The notes below the pieces were generated by a model that was not told the DNA's origin, did not search any database, and worked only from the letters and a program-made list of their open reading frames with translations. This document shows positions 1 through 7,367 of a stretch of DNA of 10,593 bases, one piece after another. The stretch is from Pseudomonadota bacterium (lineage in GTDB: Bacteria > Desulfobacterota > Desulfobacteria > Desulfobacterales > RPRI01): the NCBI GenBank assembly GCA_018830925.1, contig JAHJRK010000291.1, forward strand, positions 1 through 10,593, given 5' to 3'. Both the position numbers and the translations under genes were made by a program. Position 1 is the first letter of the stretch, and each line of letters starts with the position of its first letter.

Positions 1-1
1 A

Positions 2-1162
2 GATTTTTATCTCGAACATGTGCAGAACACGCAGACCTCCCTTGGATGTTTCACGGAAAATGGAACACTTGCAAATCTGACGGCCCTGTGGGTCGCGAGA
101 AATTCGCAGTTCGGCCCGAAAGAAGGCTTTGAAGGATTGGATAAGGAAGGGATATATGCCGCATACAGGGCATACGGTACGGAAAGAAGCGTAATACTTG
201 TCTCAGAACTCGGACATTTTTCATTAAAAAAAGCAGGCGGCGTTCTTGGTATTGGCAACCTGAATATAATATCAATAGGGCTGGACAGGGATTACAGGAT
301 AGACATTAAAATCCTCAAGGAAAAAATTTATGAAATAAATAAGAGCCCCACCCGAACAAAAATAATTGCAATTGTCGGGATTGCAGGTGCGACCGAAACC
401 GGCACAGTGGATCCATTGCGTCAAATCGGAGAAATCTGCGCTGAAAATGGGATACATTTCCATGTTGATGCCGCCTGGGGCGGACCGGTTCTTTTATCCG
501 AAAAATACAAGCACCTGCTTGATGGCATTGAGCTTGCGGATTCCGTCACAATCGACGGTCATAAGCAGTTTTACATGCCCATGAGTTCCGGCATGGTCTA
601 TTTCAAAAACCCATGTCATATGGATTCAATAATCTATCATGCGAACTATGTAAACAGGCTCGGCTCTGTCGATCTCGGCATAAAATCACTTTCAGGATCA
701 AGAGAGGCAAACTCACTCATTTTAGACAGCGCCCTCAAAATAATGGGAAGCGGAGGTTATGCCCTCCTTATCGAACACGGGATAGAAACTGCAAAAAGCT
801 TTGCGGAAGAAATCAATAACAGACCCAATCTTGAACGGGTTACCCCTCCTGAATTAAATATTCTGACTTACAGAATCTGCCCTGCGGTAATACAAAACGA
901 ACTGGGAAAATGCAGTGACGATCAGAGGCGTTCACTGAACGAAAGATTGAACGAAATAAACATAACAGTTCAAAGGCTTCAGAGAGAAGCCGGCAAAAGC
1001 TTTGTTTCAAGGACAACGTTAAAAACCTATAAAGGACGTTGTGAGAGTATTGTGGTTCTCCGCTGCGTGATAATGAATCCTTTGACGGATATCAACATCC
1101 TTCAGGATATTCTTGACGAGCAGGAGGAAATTTACAGACACGAATTCGGGCAAAGCTTCTGA
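2..1162 (+). CDS. panP: Group II PLP-dependent decarboxylase, PanP-like, 5' end outside window
   Basis: The frame is open from base 2, and residues before the GTG at 20 fit the family, so the gene starts upstream of the window. About 386 residues are visible; the family usually has about 480-560, so roughly the first quarter is missing. Counting from the GTG: His66 in SELGHFSLKKA (expected to stack on PLP), HVDAAWGG at 148-155 with Asp150 for the pyridine nitrogen, and DGHKQFYMP at 179-187 with Lys182 as the Schiff-base lysine. The C-terminal stretch REAGKSFVSRTTL and the general pattern recall PanP, the pyridoxal-dependent aspartate 1-decarboxylase that makes beta-alanine for pantothenate and CoA. 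Glutamate decarboxylase or another amino-acid decarboxylase is the alternative. The fold and mechanism are secure from the motifs; the substrate is by resemblance only. No terminator is obvious after the stop. Confidence 0.85.
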   Translation, partial: DFYLEHVQNTQTSLGCFTENGTLANLTALWVARNSQFGPKEGFEGLDKEGIYAAYRAYGTERSVILVSELGHFSLKKAGGVLGIGNLNIISIGLDRDYRIDIKILKEKIYEINKSPTRTKIIAIVGIAGATETGTVDPLRQIGEICAENGIHFHVDAAWGGPVLLSEKYKHLLDGIELADSVTIDGHKQFYMPMSSGMVYFKNPCHMDSIIYHANYVNRLGSVDLGIKSLSGSREANSLILDSALKIMGSGGYALLIEHGIETAKSFAEEINNRPNLERVTPPELNILTYRICPAVIQNELGKCSDDQRRSLNERLNEINITVQRLQREAGKSFVSRTTLKTYKGRCESIVVLRCVIMNPLTDINILQDILDEQEEIYRHEFGQSF

Positions 1163-1281
1163 TCCGAATATCGATATTTATGATTCGCATTCCAATTTTT
1201 CATTCCTGTTCCGGCGCCGTCATGCCTTGTGGTTATCTTAGGTGGTAAACTTTGAAGTTGAACCGAAACAGCTCGCGCATT

Positions 1282-1303
1282 CCCCGTCCGCTCTGCGTCG
1301 GGG
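1282..1303. repeat. Short GC-rich stem-loop in the 1163-1434 gap
   Basis: CCCCG (1282-1286) pairs with CGGGG (1299-1303), and CGC (1289-1291) with GCG (1295-1297) around a TCT loop. No T-run follows, so it is not a typical terminator. It lies in the 272-bp gap between the decarboxylase and the next gene. The rest of that gap is AT-rich before 1435 and shows no convincing gene; a 60-codon frame at 1242-1424 has no ribosome binding site or family resemblance. Confidence 0.4.
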
Positions 1304-1434
1304 AGCTTCAATTCACCACAGTGTCTGGGGAAATAGGGGCAACGCCAAATATAATAACTTGTTCGGCATACAAAAATTTATTATTGTTATATTTTGCTTA
1401 ATTCTAATCAACTTCTTTCTATGAGGAAAAATAT

Positions 1435-1956
1435 ATGAATCTTATTAATCGGCTTGATAAAAAAGAATTATCAGAACTTTTAAGTAAATGTTGGATGACT
1501 CATGATGGAATGTGGTTTTATAATTGTTTTCTTGAACTTGGCATTGACAAGGCAAATAAAATAAATAAGCTAGCGATAAGGTCATTAGCGGCTATTGAGA
1601 TAAAACGATTCAAAAAGGCCCTTGGTATTAAAGAGAATGAAATAAAAACTTTCGAAGATTTTAAAAATTTCTTTACATCAATCTCTGAAATCCTCATACC
1701 TGAATTCATGAATGTAAACTGGAGTTTTCCGGAAAATAACATAATGCACTGGGAGTTTAATGACAAAAAATGTTTTGCATATAATGGGATGAAAATGCTT
1801 GACGTGACAGATAAATATGAATGTGGTCCCATTTATAGAATAGAATGCTGGCTCAATGGGTTGGGTATCAATTACGATATTACTCCTATGATTGGAAAAT
1901 GCATATCTCCTAATGAAGGAAAATGTTCCGGTAATTTTAGGCTGAATTTTAGTTAG
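1435..1956 (+). CDS. Small protein resembling DUF6125 / ATC-hydrolase-like family
   Basis: This is a 173-residue soluble protein with no signal peptide or membrane segment. The start is supported by GAGGA seven bases before ATG. The N-terminal half is helical and has the pattern W-x-x-H-D-G-M-W-F-Y-N (residues about 20-30), followed by a basic helix ending in KRFKKALGI. The C-terminal half carries several cysteines (ECGPIYRIECWLNGLGI and later GKC, GKC). This arrangement resembles DUF6125, related to the L-2-amino-thiazoline-4-carboxylate hydrolase family often found in anaerobes and archaea. The match is from memory of the pattern, and the reaction is unknown. The gene is clearly more AT-rich than its neighbours, which may mean separate acquisition. 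It stands alone on the + strand, 272 bases after the decarboxylase. Confidence 0.7.
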   Translation: MNLINRLDKKELSELLSKCWMTHDGMWFYNCFLELGIDKANKINKLAIRSLAAIEIKRFKKALGIKENEIKTFEDFKNFFTSISEILIPEFMNVNWSFPENNIMHWEFNDKKCFAYNGMKMLDVTDKYECGPIYRIECWLNGLGINYDITPMIGKCISPNEGKCSGNFRLNFS

Positions 1957-1978
1957 GAAACTTAATTTCCGAACAAAT

Positions 1979-2014
1979 AAATTCAGCGAGCGCAAAAAGC
2001 CGCTCCGCTGATTT
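1979..2014. terminator. Stem-loop after the DUF6125-like gene, possible terminator
   Basis: CAGCG (1984-1988) pairs with CGCTG (2006-2010), AGCG (1989-1992) pairs with CGCT (2001-2004) with one bulged C, and flanking AAAT/ATTT extends the stem with another bulge. The loop is CAAAAAGC. It starts 22 bases after the stop at 1956. Only ATTTAAA follows instead of a real T-run, so termination would be weak or Rho-assisted. Confidence 0.4.
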
Positions 2015-2021
2015 AAACATT

Positions 2022-2153
2022 ATGTTTACCGTCCGTGAGAAGTGGATTTGCATGGATGTGAACGATCTTGAAAACATCCGGACCATTGATATTCCTTCAG
2101 ATCTTTACTCCGTCTTGAAGGATACCATTGCTCCCAGGGAGATTCGATCATGA
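2022..2153 (+). CDS. Possible 43-residue ORF coupled to the crp-family gene
   Basis: ATG at 2022 opens a frame of 43 codons, beginning MFTVREKWIC and ending TIAPREIRS. Its TGA at 2151-2153 overlaps the next start as ATGA, the classic arrangement of translational coupling. A second in-frame ATG lies at 2052. No Shine-Dalgarno sequence precedes 2022, and the frame stays open further upstream, so this could be the 3' remnant of a longer lost gene. The residue composition looks protein-like (acidic and hydrophobic alternation, VLKDTI), but I recognise no family. Confidence 0.3.
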   Translation: MFTVREKWICMDVNDLENIRTIDIPSDLYSVLKDTIAPREIRS

Positions 2154-2845
2154 TAAAGGAACCTGATCACCTCGAGCGAAAGATCGCGTTAATCAGCCGG
2201 GCCGTTGTCTTCAAAGGGATTTCCGAGAGTGCACAGAAAGACTTCGCCAATCTGGCTGTTTCAGTACGCTATGCCAAAAAAGAAATTGTGTTTCAATCTC
2301 ATGAGCCATGTTCTGCTTTTATACTTGTTGAGCAAGGTTTGGTTCGTGTTTCCAAGTACTCTGCCCTGGGCAAAAAGCTCACGTATCTGCTGGCGGGACC
2401 GAGTGAGCCGATTAATCTGGTGGGACCTTTCACCGGCGCTCAACGAGCATATGTTGCCGAAGCTATTCTGGACACAACAATCCTTTCTGTCAACCGGAAG
2501 GATTTTTTGGCATTTGCCTTTGCCAACCATCAATTGATCATTAATATTATCGATATTCTTGGACATGCGGTGGACAGTTCAAACACCAGAATTCTGGACA
2601 TGATGGGGAAAAAAGTGATTCAAAGGCTGAAACGGGTGCTGCACACACTGTTCCAAAAATTCGGCCCGACCTTGAACTTTACTGCTGAGGAAATCGGCGA
2701 GTTGGCCAGTACCACAACCGAGTCCTCTTTGAGGGTTCTCACTGATTTACGGAACAATGGCATTATTGGTAAAAGCCGAGGTCAGATCCATATACAGAAA
2801 CCCGAAGCGCTGCTCGACGCCGAAGCCGAAGAATTATGGATTTGA
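2150..2845 (+). CDS. Crp/Fnr-family transcriptional regulator
   Basis: This 231-residue DNA-binding regulator has the usual Crp/Fnr length. Residues about 20-125 form a cyclic-nucleotide-binding-type beta barrel (VFQSHEPCSAFILVEQGLVRVSKY, and QRAYVAEA near 98-105 where CRP has its RSA-type phosphate-binding segment). A long dimerisation helix follows at about 125-170, then a winged helix-turn-helix at about 176-215 (LNFTAEEIGELASTTTESSLRVL, with GQIHI as the wing). There is a single cysteine, Cys54, so an Fnr-type [4Fe-4S] cluster is not possible; the effector cannot be read from the sequence. The start is set by AGGGAG at 2136-2141, eight bases before ATG. It is convergent with the transporter operon, so regulation of that operon is possible but unproven. 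Confidence 0.9.
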   Translation: MIKEPDHLERKIALISRAVVFKGISESAQKDFANLAVSVRYAKKEIVFQSHEPCSAFILVEQGLVRVSKYSALGKKLTYLLAGPSEPINLVGPFTGAQRAYVAEAILDTTILSVNRKDFLAFAFANHQLIINIIDILGHAVDSSNTRILDMMGKKVIQRLKRVLHTLFQKFGPTLNFTAEEIGELASTTTESSLRVLTDLRNNGIIGKSRGQIHIQKPEALLDAEAEELWI

Positions 2846-2869
2846 AACCACCGTCCAACGATCCAGCTT

Positions 2870-3088
2870 CTATTGTTTTCGCCAACCAGGCGTCATCGGC
2901 AATGATGGCTCCTCCCCTTCAACGAAAGGCACCACTATCACTGGTATTTTGGATTTTTTAAGAACTGATTTCATTGTTGGGCCTATGGATTGTTTATCAA
3001 AAAGGCCTTCACGGGTCTCATGGTTTTTTCCAGATCCGCTCTTCTTTTGACATATAATAACGCCCTTCTCGGTATTAAACGGGTTAAT
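2870..3088 (-). pseudogene. N-terminally missing frame resembling a universal stress protein C-terminus
   Basis: On the minus strand an uninterrupted frame of 72 residues runs from just after a TGA (3089-3091) to TAG (2870-2872). It contains GVIICQKKSGSGKN and then SIGPTMKSVLKKSKIPVIVVP. The second block resembles the last helix and strand of UspA-type domains, where a GSV-x-x-x-VL helix is followed by PVLVV. A full Usp domain needs about 60-90 more residues upstream, but only 37 bases separate this frame from the stop of the response-regulator gene, so the front half is gone. A shorter peptide could start at the in-frame ATG 2972-2974, but no good ribosome binding site is seen. Usp genes are known partners of TRAP operons (for example TeaD with TeaABC), which fits a lost operon member. 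The assignment rests on a short block only. Confidence 0.4.
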
Positions 3089-3125
3089 TCACAAGGCGCA
3101 GACACATCAGGTTAATAACAGACCC

Positions 3126-3617
3126 TTAATAGAACGGAAATTTATCCCAGAATTCCGGATCTTTTTCCTGCCATTTTGGGCCAAATGTCTTCTCACAAAA
3201 ACCGGCCATGCGTTCTACCCATCTGCTCCAGGGATCTTTGCCTTTTTCCAAAGCTTCCAGAACATCTTCCAGAAAACTGTCGATGTTCAGCATTTCTTCT
3301 TTCGGAATATAAAACGAAGCACCTTTGATGTAGGATTTTTTAACATCTTCAGGCGACAATGCCCGGGCGGTAAGCATGACGGATATCACCTGGTGTTGAC
3401 GCGCCAGAGCCAGCAGTTCATACCCATTCACCCCCATAATATCCAGAATGGCGATATCGAAGGATTCTGTTTGCAGATAATCTCTGGCTTTTTCAAATGT
3501 CAGCGCTTTTGTCAAAAGACACATAGGCAGTAAATCTTCGAGTGTCTCCAGCACATCCGGCTCATCATCAACGATAAGAACCCGTTTTCCATTCAGCAGC
3601 TTTTTCTGTTTTTCCAT
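3126..3617 (-). CDS. Receiver-only response regulator with Trp-rich C-terminal tail
   Basis: This 163-residue CheY-like receiver has the full active site: Asp17 and Asp18 (VDDEP), phospho-acceptor Asp59 (ILDIMG), Thr83 (MLTAR) and Lys106 (IPKEE). There is no DNA-binding or enzymatic output domain. The last 45 residues form a conserved-looking amphipathic and aromatic tail (DPWSRWVERM, FGPKWQEKDPEFWDKF). I recall this tail from single-domain regulators of Desulfobacterales; its role is not known to me. GAGGGT at 3627-3632 lies nine bases before the ATG. It is the last intact gene of the minus-strand operon, 55 bases after the 63-residue protein. No histidine kinase is in the window, so the phosphodonor is unknown. 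It may act by protein-protein contact. Confidence 0.9.
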   Translation of the reverse strand: MEKQKKLLNGKRVLIVDDEPDVLETLEDLLPMCLLTKALTFEKARDYLQTESFDIAILDIMGVNGYELLALARQHQVISVMLTARALSPEDVKKSYIKGASFYIPKEEMLNIDSFLEDVLEALEKGKDPWSRWVERMAGFCEKTFGPKWQEKDPEFWDKFPFY

Positions 3618-3631
3618 TTTTCAATGACCCT

Positions 3632-3644
3632 CAACTGACAGTTG
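3632..3644. repeat. 13-bp palindrome beside the response-regulator ribosome binding site
   Basis: CAACTG-A-CAGTTG is a perfect 6+1+6 inverted repeat between the stop of the 63-residue gene and the start of the response-regulator gene. Its last base overlaps the Shine-Dalgarno sequence GAGGGT. It could be a small hairpin affecting translation or a protein site, but at this length chance is also possible. Confidence 0.3.
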
Positions 3645-3672
3645 GATGACCTGGCGGGACGATTTACGGATC

Positions 3673-3864
3673 TTATTCGGTCTGGCTGTTCGATTCAATC
3701 GCATCGGATATATTAATTTCAAGCATCTTCAGACTGGCCCGTATACGGACCAGGTTCCGATCCAGCGCAGGGAAATCCGATCCGATTTCCTTCAGTTCAT
3801 CCGCACCCTGTTTCATACATAAAATAATGTCATTCATTTTTTTCAAATCAAACGCCTGATGCAT
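3673..3864 (-). CDS. 63-residue helical protein of unknown function
   Basis: This small protein is charged, soluble and predicted to be almost all helix, with heptad-like spacing of Leu, Ile and Met (MNDIILCMKQGADELKEIG, then NLVRIRASLKMLEINISDAI). It has one cysteine, and no signal peptide or membrane segment. GAGAGGAT precedes the ATG at good spacing, and the gene starts 15 bases after the ligase stop, so it is part of the operon and very likely translated. It lies directly before the response regulator, which makes an adaptor or partner role for the receiver or the ligase a reasonable guess, but I know no family for it. Confidence 0.65.
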   Translation of the reverse strand: MHQAFDLKKMNDIILCMKQGADELKEIGSDFPALDRNLVRIRASLKMLEINISDAIESNSQTE

Positions 3865-3879
3865 GGCGGATATCCTCTC

Positions 3880-5217
3880 TTACGCTTTGGAACGCAAATC
3901 CTTGAACCGTCTGGCCTTGACTTCATATCTGGGTAACGCCCCCAAAGAAAAGAACTGAAGGTCATATCGCAGATTGGTTTTCAACCGGAGTTGACCAACC
4001 AGCTCCCGTTCTATGTCGGCCCGCCGGGTCTCTGCTTCCCGAACAAATTCGACCTTCAGGGTAATCCGGTCCGTATCGCCCTGTTTTTCGACAATGACCT
4101 CATATTCATTTCCCAGGCCCTCCACCCCCCTAACCACTTCCTCTATGGTAGATGGTGACAGCAGCACGCCTTTCACCTTGGTAATGTCATCGGCCCGCCC
4201 CAGAATCCCGCCTTTGATCAAGCGGTATGTCCTGCCGCAGGGGCAGGCATAATCCGCCCATTCAATCACGTCCTTGGAATCGAATCGGACACAGGGCTGA
4301 GCGATCCGGTCAAACGCGGTGATGATCATTTTTCCTCTCCGGCCGGGTTCCGTGATGATCTCACCAGTATCCATGTCCTGAATTTCAACCAGAAACAGGC
4401 CCTCGTTTACGTGAAGCCCCCCAGATTGGGCCTGACATTCGTAGGACCAGGCACCGATTTCAGTGGCGCCGGCATGATCATATACCCTGGCTCCCCAGGC
4501 CGATTCCATCCGGTGTTTGGTAGTGAGAATACTGGCACCACACTCACCTGCGCAAGTAATCTTTTCTATGGACAACGAAGCTGGGTCGATCCCCAACTGG
4601 GTTCTGGCAACATCCGCCATTCCCAGAACATAGGTCGGCGTGGCCATCATGGCCGTGGCCTTCAGCTCCTGAATTTTCAAAATTCTGGCCGCCGTATCCA
4701 GGACACCGCCGGGAACCACCTCGCATCCGATTTTCTCCGCGCCGTAATGGCCGGCCCAGAACGCTACAAAAATATTGTAACCAAACGGAATGAACACCCG
4801 GTCCCTGGGTCGGTACCCCTGCGCCCAGAGGATATAAGCCCAGCATTCCGCCCACCACTCCCAGTCCTGCCATGTGTCCGGCTGATACACGGGCTGGCCG
4901 GTCGTTCCGCTGGTCTGCCGGAATTCCGTCACATCCTCAAGCGGAACACACAGCGCGTCGCCGTATGGGAACGGGTCCTTGCGCTGAATATCGCGCATCA
5001 TGGATTTTTCGACGGTTGGCACACGATGAATGTCATCCAGAGACCGGATGTCATTCGGTGTGATTCCTGCCCGATCATACAGGGAACGATGAAACCGGGA
5101 ATGCTCGTAGGCCCACTTGAATATTCGCTTAAACTTCCGCAGTTGAAGCCGCTGCAGTTTTTCCCTATCCAGCGTCTCCAGGAAGGGATTCCAAAACGGT
5201 TGCGTGTCAATCATCAT
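3880..5217 (-). CDS. Phenylacetate-CoA ligase family (PaaK-like) acyl-CoA ligase
   Basis: This 445-residue cytoplasmic enzyme of the ANL superfamily is close to the usual PaaK length of about 430-440. It would activate a carboxylic acid with ATP to an acyl-adenylate and then to a CoA thioester. Motifs in order: QTSGTTGQPV (101-110, ATP-binding A3), DHAGATEIG (247-255, A5), RFDSKDV (311-317), CPCG (325-328) followed by GGILGRADD (336-344, hinge), and LPRYEVKARRF (428-438) with Lys434 as the likely catalytic lysine of the mobile C-terminal domain. Start: AGGA lies seven bases before the first of two adjacent ATGs. It follows dctM by 53 bases and precedes the 63-residue gene by 15. Placement behind a TRAP transporter suggests that it acts on the imported acid. 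The aromatic-acid preference of PaaK is family knowledge; the actual substrate is not determined. Confidence 0.88.
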   Translation of the reverse strand: MMIDTQPFWNPFLETLDREKLQRLQLRKFKRIFKWAYEHSRFHRSLYDRAGITPNDIRSLDDIHRVPTVEKSMMRDIQRKDPFPYGDALCVPLEDVTEFRQTSGTTGQPVYQPDTWQDWEWWAECWAYILWAQGYRPRDRVFIPFGYNIFVAFWAGHYGAEKIGCEVVPGGVLDTAARILKIQELKATAMMATPTYVLGMADVARTQLGIDPASLSIEKITCAGECGASILTTKHRMESAWGARVYDHAGATEIGAWSYECQAQSGGLHVNEGLFLVEIQDMDTGEIITEPGRRGKMIITAFDRIAQPCVRFDSKDVIEWADYACPCGRTYRLIKGGILGRADDITKVKGVLLSPSTIEEVVRGVEGLGNEYEVIVEKQGDTDRITLKVEFVREAETRRADIERELVGQLRLKTNLRYDLQFFSLGALPRYEVKARRFKDLRSKA

Positions 5218-5270
5218 CTATTCATCCTATTTTTCGGACAATGTGTTTGAGCTTAACCCGGCCAGCCTCA

Positions 5271-6584
5271 TCAGTACATCAACCGGGGAAGAACCAGGAT
5301 AATCTGGGGGAAAATGGTCATGATGATAATCCCGATAATCGTTGCAATGATAAACGGCACAACACCCTTGAATATTTTCTCCAGCGGGACCTTGCCGATA
5401 ACGCCCTGGGCCACGCCATACACCACATAGACATTGATGCCAACCGGCGGAGTCAGAACGCCGATCTGGGTCAGCAGTACGATGATGACCCCATACCAGA
5501 TCGGATCATACCCCATATTGATGATCGCCGGATAAAACACCGGAATGGTAAGCATGATCAGGGCCAGGGCATCCATGATGCAGCCGCCGATGATATAGAT
5601 CAAACAAATCGCGGACAGTACCATGAAATCCGGCATGTTCAAGCCACTGATCCAACCGGCTGCATTGAAGGGGATTCGGGTTACGGCCAGAAACTTGCCG
5701 AAGACCAGGGCGCCGGCAATCAGAAAAATGACCATGCAGGATGTTCGAAGGGTTTCATAAAGGGACTTTACAAAGCCTTTCCAATCCAGTTGTCTTCTGA
5801 TGACGGAAACCGCCAGAACCGCAAACGCGCCGACCCCGGCAGCTTCCGTCGGCGTAAATATTCCAAAAAAAAGGCCCCCCATCACCACGATAAAACACAC
5901 CGCGGTATCCGCCATATTTTTTAAAGACTTGAATTTTTCCGCCCAGGTGAATTTTTCTCCCGGAGGCCCCAGTTCTGGAGACTGTAGGCATCTGATATAA
6001 ATGCAGGCAAAGTATAATAGCGTCATCAGCAGGGCCGGCAGAATACCTGAAACAAAGAGCGCGCCAATCGACTGCTCGGTCAAAACCCCGTATACGATCA
6101 GGACCACACTGGGCGGCATGATCATGCCGAGTCCGCCGCCGGATGCCACAGACCCGGTTGACAATTCATCATCATAGCCATAACGCCGCATTTCCGGAAG
6201 ACCGACGACTGCCAGTGTCGCGGCCGTGGCCGGACTGGATCCGCACACCGCGCCAAAAGCGGTGCATGCGGCAATGGTGGCCATGGCCAGTCCGCCCCGG
6301 ACACCTCCAAAGAATTTATACGCCGTATCATAGAGCCGTCTGCCGATTCCTGCATTGAACGCAAACTGTCCCATCAGGATAAACAGGGGAATTGTGGTCA
6401 GCCCATACGAGGAGAACGCATCATACATGCTTCGCGACAGCAGATTCAGTCCACCTGTCCAGGATTTCATCAAAGAGAATCCGACAAATCCCACAATTGC
6501 CATAACATAGGCCACAGGCATTTTGGTCATGAATAAAATCAGCATGATCACAATGCCCAAAACCCCAATCATCCCAGGATCCAT
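5271..6584 (-). CDS. dctM: TRAP transporter large permease, DctM
   Basis: This 437-residue membrane protein is almost entirely hydrophobic helices (about 12 expected), the usual size for the large TRAP subunit that forms the Na+- or H+-coupled transport path. It starts with MDPGMIGVLGIVIMLILFM and has the family's N-terminal pattern (MPVAYVMAIVGFVGF), IPLFILMGQFAFNAG, a GAVCGSSPATAATLAVVGLPEM segment and GGGLGMIMPPSVVLIVYG, all typical of DctM. AGGTGATAA places the ribosome binding site seven bases before the ATG. It follows dctQ by 87 bases. The N-to-C order is complete with no truncation. Confidence 0.95.
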   Translation of the reverse strand: MDPGMIGVLGIVIMLILFMTKMPVAYVMAIVGFVGFSLMKSWTGGLNLLSRSMYDAFSSYGLTTIPLFILMGQFAFNAGIGRRLYDTAYKFFGGVRGGLAMATIAACTAFGAVCGSSPATAATLAVVGLPEMRRYGYDDELSTGSVASGGGLGMIMPPSVVLIVYGVLTEQSIGALFVSGILPALLMTLLYFACIYIRCLQSPELGPPGEKFTWAEKFKSLKNMADTAVCFIVVMGGLFFGIFTPTEAAGVGAFAVLAVSVIRRQLDWKGFVKSLYETLRTSCMVIFLIAGALVFGKFLAVTRIPFNAAGWISGLNMPDFMVLSAICLIYIIGGCIMDALALIMLTIPVFYPAIINMGYDPIWYGVIIVLLTQIGVLTPPVGINVYVVYGVAQGVIGKVPLEKIFKGVVPFIIATIIGIIIMTIFPQIILVLPRLMY

Positions 6585-6671
6585 TTATCACCTTTATCAA
6601 TCTTTCCGGTCATTGTTATCCGTATACAACTATTCTGTTTCACGCATTTCTACCGCTACAGTCAGATGAAA

Positions 6672-7157
6672 TCATGACGCTTTGTCTTTGATAATCAGCT
6701 TCAGAACATCCTGAATCAATATGAGCGCAAAGATCAGAAAACAAACCGCTATCAGATACATTATGATATATTCAGGCAGCTTCAGCGTCATGGAAACCTC
6801 GCCGCTCTGTTGAATGGTATAGGCATAAACCGCCATCCGCCATGTCACGATTCCAAACAGTATAAAACTGACCACCGTCGTGATCAGGCTCATTACCTGT
6901 TGCTGTTTAAGGGGAAGCCTGTTGACCAGAAGCTCCACACCGATATGGGCATCCATCTGGTGGGTGTAGGGCAACGCAAAAGCGGTTGTCATAGTGGCAA
7001 AAAAACCGACAAATTCAACCGCCCCCAGAATAGGGGCATTGAAAAACCGTCCGACTACATCCACACAGGTAATCAGCATCATTGCGGCCAGACAAAAAGC
7101 GCCGGCGATTTTCAGTTTATCGGACATCCATGATACAATTTTATCAATATTCTCCAT
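6672..7157 (-). CDS. dctQ: TRAP transporter small permease, DctQ
   Basis: This 161-residue protein has four hydrophobic helices (about 16-36, 45-66, 86-107 and 128-152), the standard DctQ layout. The motif around CVDVVGRFFNAPILGAVEF is typical of the family, where a conserved R-x-x-x-x-P-x-x-G-x-x-E pattern follows helix 1. The subunit binds the large permease and is needed for transport. GGAG six bases before the ATG supports the start. The gene lies 210 bases after dctP, an unusually wide gap for an operon, and that gap carries a strong hairpin. Confidence 0.93.
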   Translation of the reverse strand: MENIDKIVSWMSDKLKIAGAFCLAAMMLITCVDVVGRFFNAPILGAVEFVGFFATMTTAFALPYTHQMDAHIGVELLVNRLPLKQQQVMSLITTVVSFILFGIVTWRMAVYAYTIQQSGEVSMTLKLPEYIIMYLIAVCFLIFALILIQDVLKLIIKDKAS

Positions 7158-7322
7158 GGGCGCTCCATATGCCTCTGTAAAAGCGTGTTCAACCCGGAAA
7201 GATATTCCGTTTGCACTAAATTACCGTGAAAATGAAATAAGAATTCTTAAACTCTGGATTCGGGATTATGTAACAACGGCAGCAATCATTACACCTTATA
7301 ACCGGATACCGCTTTAACGCTT

Positions 7323-7344
7323 AAGGGGGCTGGCGCCCCCCCTT
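7323..7344 (-). terminator. Intercistronic hairpin between dctP and dctQ
   Basis: GGGGGC (7325-7330) pairs with GCCCCC (7335-7340) around the loop TGGC. In the minus-strand mRNA it starts about 27 bases after the dctP stop. Only TTAAG follows on that strand, so it would stop transcription only in part, or mainly protect the 3' end of dctP mRNA. Such elements commonly let a binding protein be made in excess over its permeases. The remaining 165 bases up to dctQ hold no gene and no clear promoter. Confidence 0.6.
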
Positions 7345-7367
7345 TTAACATTCCGGTTTACGGTTAA

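Noticed and set aside
1242..1424. 60-codon frame between the decarboxylase and the DUF6125-like gene
   Set aside because: It runs through a hairpin and AT-rich DNA, lacks a ribosome binding site and has no family resemblance.
1359..1976. Inverted TTGTTCGG / CCGAACAA flanking the DUF6125-like gene, possible mobile-element ends
   Set aside because: Only eight bases match clearly, with no target duplication and no transposase, so chance is likely.
3049..3062. TTGACATATAAT near 3049-3062 as a promoter
   Set aside because: The two boxes are adjacent with no spacer, and the region lies inside the minus-strand Usp-like remnant.
4411..5250. 279-codon + strand frame opposite the acyl-CoA ligase
   Set aside because: It lies wholly antisense to a gene with full ANL motifs and has no family resemblance; it is a shadow of the GC-rich coding strand.
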